A stretch of 64,000 nt of DNA from Limnohabitans kasalickyi (GCA_965234325.1 OZ248407.1:620001-684000), one strand, 5' to 3'. Numbered from the stretch's first letter, positions 26,230 to 35,180 are shown. Made by a program: numbers and translations. The notes: generated by a model not told the origin, from the sequence alone.

Positions 26230-27677
26230 ACTTAGACTTTGTTTCAATGAACTTGGTCACCATGATGTATTTGGTGGCCAGCGTGTTCTTCATTCAAGCG
26301 CTCAAAGGCTTGAGCCACCCCACCACCTCGATACGCGGCAACGTATTCGGCATGGCAGGTATGACGATTGCTGTCATCACCACGGCTGCGCTGATCGTCA
26401 AACTGTCGGGTTCTGGCATCGGCATGAGCTGGGTGTTGCTCGGTTTGGTGCTGGGCGGCGGTGCAGGTACCTTGATGGCGCAACGCGTCGAGATGACCAA
26501 GATGCCCGAACTCGTGGCCTTCATGCACAGCATGATTGGTTTGGCTGCGGTGTTTATCGCCATTGCCGCGACGGTTGAACCAGCGGCCTTCCAGATCGTG
26601 CTCAAAGCCGCAGACGGCACCGTGCCGCCGATTCCCGCAGGTAATCGCTTGGAGCTGTTTTTAGGCGCCGCTATTGGTGCCATTACCTTCAGTGGTTCTG
26701 TCATTGCGTTTGGCAAGCTGTCGGGCAAGTACAAGTTCCGATTGTTCCAAGGCGCATCGGTCACATTTGCTGGCCAGCACCAGTTGAATTTGGTGATGGG
26801 CTTGGCAACCTTGGGCCTGGGTTTGGTCTACACCGCCACGCAAGACATGAATGCGTTTTACGCCATGTTGGCCCTGTCTTTTGTGTTGGGCGTGCTGATC
26901 ATCATCCCGATTGGTGGCGCGGACATGCCGGTGGTGGTGTCTATGCTCAACAGCTATTCGGGTTGGGCAGCTGCGGGTATTGGCTTTTCGTTGAACAACA
27001 GCATGTTGATCATTGCGGGTTCGTTGGTGGGCAGCTCGGGCGCGATCTTGAGCTACATCATGTGCAAGGCCATGAACCGCTCGTTCTTCAGCGTGATTCT
27101 GGGCGGCTTTGGTGGTGAAGCCACCACGGCGGTTGCGGGGGCTCAAGAGCAGCGCCCCGTCAAGAGCGGTAGTGCCGATGACGCAGCTTACATCTTGGGC
27201 AACGCGGAGACGGTGATCATCGTGCCGGGCTATGGTTTGGCCGTGGCGCGTGCACAGCACGCCGTGAACGAATTGGCCGAAAAGCTGATGCACAGAGGCA
27301 TCAACGTGAAGTACGCCATCCATCCCGTAGCGGGGCGCATGCCTGGTCACATGAACGTGTTACTGGCTGAGGCGGAAGTGCCTTATGACCAAGTGTTTGA
27401 GATGGAAGACATCAACGGCGAGTTTGCGCAAGCCGATGTGGCGATCATCTTGGGTGCCAACGACGTGGTGAACCCCGCTGCTTTGCAAAAGGGCAGCTCG
27501 ATTTATGGCATGCCGATTTTGGAAGCCTATAAAGCCAAAACCATCATCGTCAACAAACGCTCGATGGCCGCGGGTTATGCCGGTTTGGACAATGAGTTGT
27601 TCTACATGGATAAAACCATGATGGTCTTCGGCGACGCTAAAAAGGTCGTGGAAGACATGATCAAGGCCGTGGAATAA
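26226..27677 (+). CDS. pntB: NAD(P) transhydrogenase subunit beta
   Basis: 483 residues: about nine membrane helices in residues 1-270, then the NADP(H)-binding domain III with VIIVPGYGLAVARAQHAV, HPVAGRMPGHMNVLLAEA, and ILGANDVVNPAA. It completes the proton-translocating transhydrogenase that supplies NADPH. Coupled to pntAB by a 4-nt overlap. The fadD-like gene begins 2 nt after its stop and may be read from the same transcript. Confidence 0.95.
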   Translation: MNLDFVSMNLVTMMYLVASVFFIQALKGLSHPTTSIRGNVFGMAGMTIAVITTAALIVKLSGSGIGMSWVLLGLVLGGGAGTLMAQRVEMTKMPELVAFMHSMIGLAAVFIAIAATVEPAAFQIVLKAADGTVPPIPAGNRLELFLGAAIGAITFSGSVIAFGKLSGKYKFRLFQGASVTFAGQHQLNLVMGLATLGLGLVYTATQDMNAFYAMLALSFVLGVLIIIPIGGADMPVVVSMLNSYSGWAAAGIGFSLNNSMLIIAGSLVGSSGAILSYIMCKAMNRSFFSVILGGFGGEATTAVAGAQEQRPVKSGSADDAAYILGNAETVIIVPGYGLAVARAQHAVNELAEKLMHRGINVKYAIHPVAGRMPGHMNVLLAEAEVPYDQVFEMEDINGEFAQADVAIILGANDVVNPAALQKGSSIYGMPILEAYKAKTIIVNKRSMAAGYAGLDNELFYMDKTMMVFGDAKKVVEDMIKAVE

Positions 27678-27679
27678 GC

Positions 27680-29356
27680 ATGATGAATCGCCCTTGGCTG
27701 AGTGCCTATCCTGACGGTGTAGCTGCTGACGTTGATACGAGCGCCTACACCTCATTGGTGGAGCTGATGCAAGACAGCTTTAAGCGTTACGGCGACAGGC
27801 CGGCGTTCAATTTCATGGGGCGCAGCATGTCCTATGCAGAATTGGACCGCTTGAGTCAAGTGTTTGCGGCTTATCTTCAAGGGTTGGGCTTGGTGGCGGG
27901 CGACCGCGTCGGCATCATGCTGCCCAATGTCCTGCAGTATCCGATCGCCGTGGCGGCTGTGTTGCGCGCGGGCTTTGTGGTGGTCAACATCAATCCTTTG
28001 TACACCGCGCGTGAGTTGGAAATGCAACTCACAAACTCGGGCGCCAAAGCCATTGTGATTCTGGAAAACTTTGCCGCCACGCTGCAGCAGTGCATTACCA
28101 AAACGCCCGTCAAACATGTGGTGTTGTGTGCGATGGGTGACCGCTTGGGTGCGCTCAAAGGCTTTGTGGTAAACCAAGTGGTGCGACGCGTCAAAAAGAT
28201 GGTGCCTCCCTTTGACTTGCCCGATGCGGTGCGTTTCAATGAAGCTCTGTCTTTGGGCGAGCGCAGCACACTGACCTTGCCGGTCATCACTGGCGACGAT
28301 TTGGCCGTGTTGCAGTACACGGGCGGCACGACCGGTGTGTCAAAAGGCGCCGAGTTGTTGCACCGTAATTTGGTGTCCAACGTGTTGCAGTCCGCGGCTT
28401 GGAATAGCCCCGCCCTCAAGCGTGTCCCTGCCGAAGAACAGCTGACCTTTGTCTGCGCTTTGCCGCTCTATCACATCTTTGCGTTCACCATCAACATGAT
28501 GTTGACCCTGCGCATGGGCGGCTGTTCCATTTTGATTCCCAACCCGCGTGATTTGCCTGCGGTGATCAAGGAGCTGTCCAAGCACCGGTTCCACATGTTT
28601 CCTGCGGTCAACACCTTGTTCAATGGCTTGGCCAATCACCCTGACTTTGACAAGGTCGATTGGTCGCATCTGGTGGTGTCTTTGGGGGGCGGAACAGCGG
28701 TGCAAGGTGCTGTGGCTAAGCTTTGGCTGGAGAAAACGGGTTGCCCAATTTGCGAAGGTTATGGCTTGTCTGAAACCAGTCCATCGGCCAGTTGCAACCT
28801 CGTGACCAGCACGGCGTTTACCGGCAGCATTGGTGTGCCGATTCCCGGTACAGAGATGAAAATCATCGATGACGACGGTCTAGAAGTTGCACCAGGTGTG
28901 AGAGGTGAGATTGCCATCCGCGGTCCTCAAGTGATGGCGGGTTATTGGCAGCGGCCGGACGAAACAGCGCGGGTGATGACACCCGATGGTTTCTTTAAGT
29001 CTGGTGATGTGGGCGTGATGGACGAGCAAGGATTTTTCCGCATCGTTGATCGCAAAAAAGACATGATTTTGGTCAGCGGTTTCAACGTGTATCCCAACGA
29101 AGTGGAAGACGTCGTAGCGAGCCTGCCCGGCGTTTTGGAGTGTGCGGTGATCGGCATTCCGGACGAGCGTTCGGGCGAAGCGGTCAAATTGGTGATTGTT
29201 AAAAAAGACCCCGCCTTGACCGAGGCGAGCGTGCGTGAACACTGCAAACAAAACCTCACGGGTTACAAACTACCCCGAGTGATTGAGTTCCGTGCCGACT
29301 TGCCCAAAACCCCCGTGGGCAAGGTCTTGCGCCGCGAGTTACGCGACCACCCATGA
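27680..29356 (+). CDS. fadD: Long-chain fatty-acid-CoA ligase
   Basis: 558-residue ANL enzyme with an AMP-binding loop YTGGTTGVSKGAELLHRN near 213, the GYGLSETSPSA motif near 360, the FKSGDVGVMDEQGFFRIVDR hinge, and the C-terminal lysine loop PKTPVGKVLRR. It matches FadD in length and motifs and would activate long-chain fatty acids at the cytoplasmic face for beta-oxidation. It differs clearly from the AlkK-like ligase at 5815-7437. Its gene follows pntB by 2 nt and its stop overlaps mtnN by 4 nt. Confidence 0.87.
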   Translation: MMNRPWLSAYPDGVAADVDTSAYTSLVELMQDSFKRYGDRPAFNFMGRSMSYAELDRLSQVFAAYLQGLGLVAGDRVGIMLPNVLQYPIAVAAVLRAGFVVVNINPLYTARELEMQLTNSGAKAIVILENFAATLQQCITKTPVKHVVLCAMGDRLGALKGFVVNQVVRRVKKMVPPFDLPDAVRFNEALSLGERSTLTLPVITGDDLAVLQYTGGTTGVSKGAELLHRNLVSNVLQSAAWNSPALKRVPAEEQLTFVCALPLYHIFAFTINMMLTLRMGGCSILIPNPRDLPAVIKELSKHRFHMFPAVNTLFNGLANHPDFDKVDWSHLVVSLGGGTAVQGAVAKLWLEKTGCPICEGYGLSETSPSASCNLVTSTAFTGSIGVPIPGTEMKIIDDDGLEVAPGVRGEIAIRGPQVMAGYWQRPDETARVMTPDGFFKSGDVGVMDEQGFFRIVDRKKDMILVSGFNVYPNEVEDVVASLPGVLECAVIGIPDERSGEAVKLVIVKKDPALTEASVREHCKQNLTGYKLPRVIEFRADLPKTPVGKVLRRELRDHP

Positions 29357-30114
29357 GCCGCTTGGCGTTGATCAGCGCCATGCATGAAGAGCTGGCGGCG
29401 GTTTTGGATCGCCTGCCTGACGAGCAAAAAACGGTGGTGGCAGGTCGCGAATTTTGGTTGGGCCACTGGCATGGCCATGAGGTCGTTGCCGTGCTGTCGC
29501 GTATTGGCAAAGTGGCCGCTGCTACCACAGCCACAACCCTGATCGAACGATTTGGCGTGACCCGCATGGTCTTCACGGGCGTAGCAGGAGGTTTGGCGCC
29601 GCATGTCAACGTGGGCGACGTGGTGGTGGCCCGAGCGTTTGTTCAGCACGACATGGATGCTTCCCCATTGTTCCCGCGTCATGAGGTGCCACTGACGGGG
29701 ATGACCCACTTTCCCGCGGACGCCGACTTGCGTGATGCCTTGACGGCGGTGGCGCCTTTGGCCTTGGCCGATGTGGTGAAAAGTTTGCCACCCAGCGACT
29801 GGCTAGGCTTGCCGCTTGATGCCGCTCAGGTCCACCAAGGTTTGGTGGCCAGCGGTGACCGTTTTGTGTCGACCACACTTGAAAGTGCAGAGCTGCAACG
29901 CCGTTTGCCGCAGGCTTTGGCGGTAGAGATGGAATGCGCCGCCATTGCTCAGGTGTGTCACGACTACGGCGTGCCCTTGGCTGCTGTGCGGACTATTTCA
30001 GACCGTGCTGACGACGCTGCGCATGTGGACTTCCCCCGATTCATCCAAACCATCGCCAGCCGCTACAGCGTGGCTGTGCTGGACCGCTTGCTGGCGCAAT
30101 TGCCTGTGGCGTGA
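29353..30114 (+). CDS. mtnN: 5'-methylthioadenosine/S-adenosylhomocysteine nucleosidase
   Basis: 253 residues of the PNP/UDP phosphorylase fold: ISAMHEELAAVL at the start (Glu12), GVAGGLAPHVNVGDVVVA, ASGDRFVS, VEMECAAIAQ with the substrate-binding Met-Glu pair, and RTISDRADD holding the catalytic Asp. It cleaves MTA and SAH to release adenine, feeding methionine salvage and SAM recycling. Somewhat longer than the ~232-residue E. coli Pfs. Its ATG overlaps the fadD stop. The corA gene converges on it. Confidence 0.87.
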   Translation: MSRLALISAMHEELAAVLDRLPDEQKTVVAGREFWLGHWHGHEVVAVLSRIGKVAAATTATTLIERFGVTRMVFTGVAGGLAPHVNVGDVVVARAFVQHDMDASPLFPRHEVPLTGMTHFPADADLRDALTAVAPLALADVVKSLPPSDWLGLPLDAAQVHQGLVASGDRFVSTTLESAELQRRLPQALAVEMECAAIAQVCHDYGVPLAAVRTISDRADDAAHVDFPRFIQTIASRYSVAVLDRLLAQLPVA

Positions 30115-30148
30115 GCGGCCATTCGCCAGAGGCGGTGGACCTATCGCT

Positions 30149-31135
30149 TTACTTCAGCCAGCCGCGTTTGCGGAAATACCACATGGGGACCAAGGCGCTG
30201 GCCAACATCAACGCTAAGGCAAATGGATAGCCCCAGGTTTGGTTGAGCTCGGGCATGTACTGAAAGTTCATGCCGTAAATGCTGGCAATCAATGTGGGGG
30301 GGAGCAGCGCGACGCTAGCCACCGAGAAAATCTTGATGATCTTGTTTTGGTTGATGTTGATAAAGCCGACCGTGGCGTCCATCAAAAAGTTGATCTTGTC
30401 GAACAAGAACGCGGTGTGGTTGTCCAGCGATTCAATGTCCCGCAGGATCTGGCGAGCTTCTTCAAACTGGTCAGCATTGAGCATGCGCGAGCGCATCATG
30501 AAGCTCACGGCGCGTCGGGTGTCCATCACGTTGCGACGGATACGGCCGTTCAAGTCTTCTTGGCGTGCGATCGCGCCCAAGACATCCCCCGCCAACGCAT
30601 CGGTCACGTCTTCAGACAAAACCAATTTACCGGCTTTTTCGAGCTGGTCGTAAATGCCTTCTAGGGTGTCAGCGGAGTATTCGGCATCCGCGTCAAAGAG
30701 CTTGAGCAGGACTTCTTTGGCGTCTTCGATCAAGCCTGGGGCGCGGCGAGCGCGCATGCGGAGCAGGCGGAATACGGGCACATCTTCGTCGTGGATGGAG
30801 AACAGCACACCACGGCTGCGTAAGGCATCGTTGCTTTGGTTCAAGATGAACGCCACGCGCACGGTGCGTGGCTCGTCTTCGTCGGCGATCAAAAAGTCAC
30901 TGCGGATGTGCAGTTCGCCGTTGTCTTCTTGGTAGAAACGCGCTGATTCTTCGATGTCTTCATCCATCGCATCTTCTGGAATAGACAGGCCGTAGTACTG
31001 TTTGATCCAGCGTTTTTCTTCCACTGTTGGGGCTTCTAGATCGACCCATATCGGTTGAAATTTAGAGAGTTCTTCCAGCGACTCGATCTCTTCTTGAAAG
31101 AGTCGGCCGTTGGCCAGCGTGAAAATATTAAGCAT
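30149..31135 (-). CDS. corA: CorA magnesium/cobalt channel
   Basis: 328 residues: a large cytoplasmic domain, then two C-terminal membrane helices with the GMN selectivity motif in SIYGMNFQYMPELNQTW and a basic end RKRGWLK. CorA pentamers import Mg2+ down the membrane potential. The ATG at 31135 has AAGGA in front and gives the family length; an upstream in-frame codon at 31204 lies in the leader. The preceding ~140 nt can fold into several hairpins and may sense ions or growth state (separate entry). Confidence 0.93.
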   Translation of the reverse strand: MLNIFTLANGRLFQEEIESLEELSKFQPIWVDLEAPTVEEKRWIKQYYGLSIPEDAMDEDIEESARFYQEDNGELHIRSDFLIADEDEPRTVRVAFILNQSNDALRSRGVLFSIHDEDVPVFRLLRMRARRAPGLIEDAKEVLLKLFDADAEYSADTLEGIYDQLEKAGKLVLSEDVTDALAGDVLGAIARQEDLNGRIRRNVMDTRRAVSFMMRSRMLNADQFEEARQILRDIESLDNHTAFLFDKINFLMDATVGFININQNKIIKIFSVASVALLPPTLIASIYGMNFQYMPELNQTWGYPFALALMLASALVPMWYFRKRGWLK

Positions 31136-31290
31136 GGCGTTCCTTGTGCGTGTGGCACCGAAATTCGAAGGAGGTGAAATGCAGCTTTCGAATCCGTGCG
31201 GCACGAGGGCCTGATGCGATCCGAAAGCTACCGACTAGGGCAGGTTTCCAAGGAGAGTTCTCCGCTGTTAAAGAGGCTTGAATTATGGCA
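31136..31290 (-). promoter_or_regulatory. Candidate structured 5' leader of corA
   Basis: On the minus strand CATAAT (31287-31282) is a plausible -10, giving a leader of ~140 nt before the corA ATG. Possible helices include GGAG/CTCC at 31252-31263, an 8-bp stem pairing 31222-31229 with 31183-31190 around a GTGC/GCAC hairpin, and CACC/GGTG at 31156-31176 close to the Shine-Dalgarno sequence. It does not match a Mg2+ riboswitch class I know. Structure is inferred by eye. Confidence 0.35.
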
Positions 31291-31347
31291 CTTGACCCGA
31301 CGGCGATAGGGGTTTACAGCTAGGACTTTTTACGAAATCTTTGAGTG

Positions 31348-31372
31348 CAAGGCCTTGTATTTTTTTCAAGGC
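31348..31372 (+). promoter_or_regulatory. Alternating CAAGG/CCTTG element upstream of hpf
   Basis: CAAGG-CCTTG is a perfect 10-bp palindrome (31348-31357), and the same CCTTG can instead pair with CAAGGC at 31367-31372 around a T-rich loop. The two pairings are mutually exclusive. It lies 43-67 nt before the hpf ATG and could be a protein site or an attenuator-like switch. No evidence beyond symmetry. Confidence 0.3.
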
Positions 31373-31414
31373 AGGCGCATAGTGAAACTGCCAATTCACA
31401 CTAGGAGGCTTTTT

Positions 31415-31744
31415 ATGAACTTGACGATCAGTGGTCACCATCTTGAAGTTACCCCCGCATTGCGCAGTTATGTCACTGGAAAGTTAGACCGAATCACACG
31501 GCATTTTGATCAAGTGGTGGACGTGAAAGTGCTTTTGAGTATTGAAAATCAGACTGAGAAAGATCGTCGTCAAAAGGCCGAATGCAACATTCACGTCAAA
31601 GGTAACGACATGTTTGCAGAAAGTGCCCACGAAGACTTGTACGCGGCTGTCGACGAGTTGGTCGACAAGCTCGATCGACAAGTGGTTCGTCACAAAGACA
31701 AGCTACAGCAGCATCACCACGAGAGTCCTAAGCGGTTGATGTAG
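31415..31744 (+). CDS. hpf: Ribosome hibernation-promoting factor (short HPF)
   Basis: 109 residues, the short HPF/YfiA type without the C-terminal dimerisation domain. MNLTISGHHLEVTPALRSYV opens the S30AE domain, followed by CNIHVKGNDMFAES and DLYAAVDELVDKLDRQV. It binds the decoding site of 70S ribosomes and, with RMF-like partners, helps form 100S dimers in stationary phase. AGGAGG precedes the ATG. A terminator separates it from ptsN. In many betaproteobacteria hpf follows rpoN; here the two are ~31 kb apart. Confidence 0.92.
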   Translation: MNLTISGHHLEVTPALRSYVTGKLDRITRHFDQVVDVKVLLSIENQTEKDRRQKAECNIHVKGNDMFAESAHEDLYAAVDELVDKLDRQVVRHKDKLQQHHHESPKRLM

Positions 31745-31767
31745 CCCGTTAGCCCACAGAAACCTTC

Positions 31768-31793
31768 AAAAACCGCCAACTTTGGCGGTTTTT
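31768..31793 (+). terminator. Terminator between hpf and ptsN
   Basis: AAAAACCGCCA and TGGCGGTTTTT form a long perfect stem around ACTT, with the A and T runs making it bidirectional in form. It lies 24 nt after hpf and before the ptsN promoter region (CATAAT at 31823-31828 is a possible -10). Confidence 0.8.
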
Positions 31794-31841
31794 GCGTTTT
31801 TAAGTGGGGCTCACAAGGGGTGCATAATCTGCGCTCACACC

Positions 31842-32306
31842 ATGAATCGATTAGCTTCCATCCTGCCTCCAGCACAAGTCCTTGTGCAAGTAGAGGTCAC
31901 CAGTAAAAAACGTGCTTTTGAAGAGGCCGGCCTTTTGTTTGAAGGCCTGCACGGATTGAGTCGCGCGATGGTGGCCGACAGTTTGTTTGCCCGCGAGCGT
32001 TTGGGCTCTACCGGGTTGGGTCACGGCGTGGCCATCCCACATGGTCGTATCAAGGGCCTGAAGTCGCCCATGGCCGCCGTCTTTCAGTTGCACCAACCGA
32101 TTGGCTTTGATGCCCCAGATGAGCAGCCGGTGAATTTGCTGATCTTTTTGTTGGTGCCTGAGGCTTCTACGCAAAAGCATCTTGAGATTTTGTCGGAGAT
32201 CGCCGAGTTACTGAGCGACACAGCTCTGCGTGAAAAAATCAAATCATGTGACAACGCGGCGGAATTGCATCGCATTGTTTCAACCTGGAATTCGGTGCCC
32301 ATTTGA
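31842..32306 (+). CDS. ptsN: PTS IIA-like nitrogen regulatory protein PtsN
   Basis: 154 residues of the EIIA-Ntr family. The phosphorylated histidine is His67 in GLGHGVAIPHGRI. FLLVPEASTQKHLEILSEIAELL is the matching family signature. EIIA-Ntr is the end of the nitrogen phosphotransfer chain and regulates potassium transport and sigma-54-related functions by protein contact. The ATG at 31842 gives normal length. Its stop overlaps the hprK TTG start (TTGA), coupling their translation. Confidence 0.92.
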   Translation: MNRLASILPPAQVLVQVEVTSKKRAFEEAGLLFEGLHGLSRAMVADSLFARERLGSTGLGHGVAIPHGRIKGLKSPMAAVFQLHQPIGFDAPDEQPVNLLIFLLVPEASTQKHLEILSEIAELLSDTALREKIKSCDNAAELHRIVSTWNSVPI

Positions 32307-33250
32307 AACCCACCGTCATCAGTGCCGATCTGTTGTTCGAGGCCTTTCGCAGCAGTTTGCGCTGGGAATGGGTGGCTGGATTGGGTGCTTCTGAGCGGCA
32401 TTTTGATGAGGTGGCCGTCCGTGCCGCACGTTCCGGTGCCGATTTGGTCGGTTACCTCAATTACATCCATCCTTATCGCGCCCAAGTCTTGGGTGAGCGA
32501 GAGGTGAACTACATCTCTCAGTGCTCTGCGGCGGATTCCGCACGTCGCATTGCCCGCATCGTGACCTTAGAGCCGCCGGTGTTGGTTTTGGCGGACGGGC
32601 AAATGGCGCCGCCTGCGTTGATCGCCATGTGCGAGCGAGCTCAAATTCCGTTGTTCTCCACGTCGGAATCTGCAGCTTTTGTGATCGATGTGTTGCGCGC
32701 TTATTTGTCTAAGCACTTTGCCGATCGCACCTCCATGCACGGCGTGTTCATGGATATTTTGGGCCTAGGCGTGATGATCACGGGCGAGTCAGGTCTAGGT
32801 AAAAGTGAGTTGGGCTTGGAGCTCATTTCCCGTGGCAACGGCTTGGTGGCCGATGATGCGGTGGATTTGTTTCGTATCAACCAAACCACCATTGAAGGAC
32901 GCTGTCCCGAGTTGATTCAAAACTTGTTAGAGGTGCGAGGCATCGGTTTGTTGGACATTCGCGCCATTTTTGGCGAAACAGCCGTGCGTCGCAAAATGCG
33001 TCTCAAGCTGATTGTTCACTTGGTGCGTAAAGAGACCTTGGAGCGCGATTACGAGCGACTTCCGCACGAGCCGTTGACCCAAGACGTGCTGGGCGTGCCG
33101 GTGCGCAAGGTGGTGATTCAAGTGGTGGCCGGTCGCAACATTGCGGTGCTGGTTGAGGCGGCGGTGCGCAACACCATTTTGCAATTGCGCGGTGTTGACA
33201 CCTATCAGGAATTCATTTCTAGGCACCAGCGTGCCATGTCGCAAAACTAA
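32303..33250 (+). CDS. hprK: HPr kinase/phosphorylase
   Basis: 315 residues. Walker A is GESGLGKS (161-168), the HPr-K signature LLEVRGIGLLDIRAIFG lies near 208-224, and the C-terminal DVLGVPVRKVVIQVVAGRN stretch fits. It phosphorylates or dephosphorylates HPr on serine using ATP or pyrophosphate and is typical of betaproteobacteria that have a partial PTS. The start is an unusual TTG at 32303 inside the ptsN stop. Its TAA overlaps the stop of convergent fur by 4 nt. Confidence 0.93.
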   Translation: MKPTVISADLLFEAFRSSLRWEWVAGLGASERHFDEVAVRAARSGADLVGYLNYIHPYRAQVLGEREVNYISQCSAADSARRIARIVTLEPPVLVLADGQMAPPALIAMCERAQIPLFSTSESAAFVIDVLRAYLSKHFADRTSMHGVFMDILGLGVMITGESGLGKSELGLELISRGNGLVADDAVDLFRINQTTIEGRCPELIQNLLEVRGIGLLDIRAIFGETAVRRKMRLKLIVHLVRKETLERDYERLPHEPLTQDVLGVPVRKVVIQVVAGRNIAVLVEAAVRNTILQLRGVDTYQEFISRHQRAMSQN

Positions 33251-33690
33251 GCGACGTTCGTTTTTGAGGGGCGGTGCTCGCAGTTGGGCTTGCGGCAATG
33301 GGCGTACAAACTCAAGGCATGGTCGGCGATTTCAAATCCTTGGCGTTTGGCTACTTTGACCTGCAGCGCTTCGATTTCTTTGTCATGAAACTCTTCCACA
33401 CGGCCGCAATCTAAGCACACCAAGTGGTCGTGGTGCTCCCCCTCATTGAGCTCGTACACCGCACGTTCGCTCTCAAAATGACTGCGTTTCAAGATGTCCG
33501 CTTGTTCAAACTGCATCAGCACCCGGTAAACGGTGGCCAAACCAATGTCGACGTTTTGAAGCATTAACTGTCGGTACACATCTTCAGCGGTCATGTGGCG
33601 TTGGCCGCTGGTTTGAAATAAATCCAGTATCTTCAGTCGTGGCAATGTAGCCTTTAGGCCAATACTTTTGAGGTCGTCGGGGTGGGCCAT
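33247..33690 (-). CDS. fur: Ferric uptake regulator Fur
   Basis: 147 residues. Winged-helix N-terminal half with LKSIGLKATLPRLKILDLF and the recognition segment DIGLATVYRVLMQFEQADI; metal-binding half with the HHDHLVCLDCG cluster and a second CRKPNCEHR pair. Fur represses iron uptake genes with Fe2+ as co-repressor. Gene order fur/bamE, divergent with 84 nt between starts, is widespread in proteobacteria. It converges on hprK. Confidence 0.94.
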   Translation of the reverse strand: MAHPDDLKSIGLKATLPRLKILDLFQTSGQRHMTAEDVYRQLMLQNVDIGLATVYRVLMQFEQADILKRSHFESERAVYELNEGEHHDHLVCLDCGRVEEFHDKEIEALQVKVAKRQGFEIADHALSLYAHCRKPNCEHRPSKTNVA

Positions 33691-33774
33691 GAGGCATCTC
33701 CAAGATGGGCGAAACAGGTGGCCCGCTACAATGAAGGGATCATAGCGTTACAGCCCAATTCGGCCTTTCACACC

Positions 33775-34317
33775 ATGTTTGAACTCTGTCGAAAAGCCTC
33801 TTTCTTGTCGTTCCCTCGACACCCCTTGCTAGGCATCGCTTGCTTGTTGGCTGCCCTGGGGTTGACCGCGTGTTCGAGCGTCATAACGCCCTACCGGCCA
33901 GATGTTGTGCAAGGCAACTTTGTCTCGCGCGAGCAAGCGCAAGCCTTGCGATTGGGCATGCCGCGACAGGCAGTGCGAGATATTTTGGGAACCCCTTTGG
34001 TGACCAGCGTGTTCCACAGTGACCGCTGGGACTACGCGTTCACCATCCGCCGTCAAGGCACCGAGCCCCAGTTGCGACGCTTCAGTGTGTTTTTCAAGAA
34101 CGACATCTTGGTGCAACTCGAAGGTGACCCACTGCCCACCGAGGCAGAGTTTGCAGCCAAGATTGACACCCGTGCAACTGCCAAAAAGGTGCCCGAACTG
34201 AAGGCCTCCGAGACAGACTTGGCCCAGTTCCCAGCCAAGTCGTCCGTTTCACTGGCTCCAACGCCTGCCCCCTCCAAACCTGCCAGCTATCCGCCGCTTG
34301 AAGCCCCTGCCCGTTGA
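33775..34317 (+). CDS. bamE: BamE (SmpA/OmlA) outer membrane assembly lipoprotein
   Basis: 180 residues. The signal peptide ends in a lipobox LGLTAC, so Cys33 or thereabouts would be lipidated. The BamE fold follows: VSREQAQALRLGMPRQAVRDILGTP and WDYAFTIRRQG. BamE is part of the BAM complex that inserts outer membrane beta-barrels. The last ~55 residues are a Pro/Ala/Lys-rich tail beyond the E. coli length. TACAAT at 33727-33732 could be its -10. Divergent from fur; dapB follows closely. Confidence 0.9.
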   Translation: MFELCRKASFLSFPRHPLLGIACLLAALGLTACSSVITPYRPDVVQGNFVSREQAQALRLGMPRQAVRDILGTPLVTSVFHSDRWDYAFTIRRQGTEPQLRRFSVFFKNDILVQLEGDPLPTEAEFAAKIDTRATAKKVPELKASETDLAQFPAKSSVSLAPTPAPSKPASYPPLEAPAR

Positions 34318-34337
34318 TTTTTGAAAGTGCCCGTCTC

Positions 34338-35156
34338 ATGGCCCAAACAACACCTCCTTTGAAACTTGCCATCGCTGGCGCCAGCGGCCGCATGGGCCAC
34401 ATGTTGATCGAAGCCGTGCGTCATGCGCCAGAGTTTCAGCTCAGTGGCGCTTTGGATGTGCCCGCCAGTCCCGGCATTGGCAACGATGCCACCGGTTTTT
34501 TAGGTCAAGCCAGCGGCGTCAACATCGAGGCCGATGTACGTCAAGGTTTGAAAAACAGCCAAGTTTTGATCGATTTCACACGGCCCGAGGGCACCATGGC
34601 ACACCTGCAGGTGTGTCGTGAGTTGGGTGTGAAACTGGTGATTGGTACCACAGGTTTTACCGACGTCCAAAAAGCAGAGATCACAGAGGCGGCGAAGGAC
34701 ATCGCCATTGTGATGGCGCCTAACATGAGCGTAGGCGTCAACGTGACCTTGAAGCTTTTGCAAATGGCTGCGCAAGCCATGCCCACGGGCTATGACATTG
34801 AAATCATTGAAGCGCATCACCGCCACAAAGTCGACGCGCCTTCAGGCACGGCGCTCAAAATGGGCGAGGTCATCGCTGAAGCCATGGGGCGCGATCTCAA
34901 AGATTGTGCGGTGTACGAGCGTTACGGCCACACGGGTGAGCGTGATCCGTCCACCATTGGTTTTGCGACCATACGAGGTGGTGACATCGTGGGCGACCAC
35001 ACCGTGTTGTTTGCCGGAACGGGCGAGCGCATTGAAGTGACTCACAAATCCTCGAGCCGTGCCACCTATGCGCAAGGCAGCTTGCGCGCCGCCAGCTTTT
35101 TGGCCAACAAAGACAAAGGCCTGTTCGACATGTTTGATGTGTTGAACCTGCGCTAA
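34338..35156 (+). CDS. dapB: 4-hydroxy-tetrahydrodipicolinate reductase
   Basis: 272 residues. The nucleotide-binding loop GASGRMG lies near residue 15, the signature EAHHRHKVDAPSGTALKMGE carries the catalytic His-His and Lys, and the C-terminal FLANKDKGLFDMFDVL is typical. It makes tetrahydrodipicolinate for lysine and peptidoglycan. The ATG at 34338 was chosen; an in-frame TTG at 34314 overlapping the bamE stop would add eight residues and cannot be ruled out. Confidence 0.95.
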   Translation: MAQTTPPLKLAIAGASGRMGHMLIEAVRHAPEFQLSGALDVPASPGIGNDATGFLGQASGVNIEADVRQGLKNSQVLIDFTRPEGTMAHLQVCRELGVKLVIGTTGFTDVQKAEITEAAKDIAIVMAPNMSVGVNVTLKLLQMAAQAMPTGYDIEIIEAHHRHKVDAPSGTALKMGEVIAEAMGRDLKDCAVYERYGHTGERDPSTIGFATIRGGDIVGDHTVLFAGTGERIEVTHKSSSRATYAQGSLRAASFLANKDKGLFDMFDVLNLR

Positions 35157-35180
35157 GTTTTTCACCGAATTCAAGACACG

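Noticed and set aside
31282..31300. TGGCAC on the plus strand upstream of hpf as a sigma-54 -24 element
   Set aside because: No TTGC-type -12 element at the right distance.
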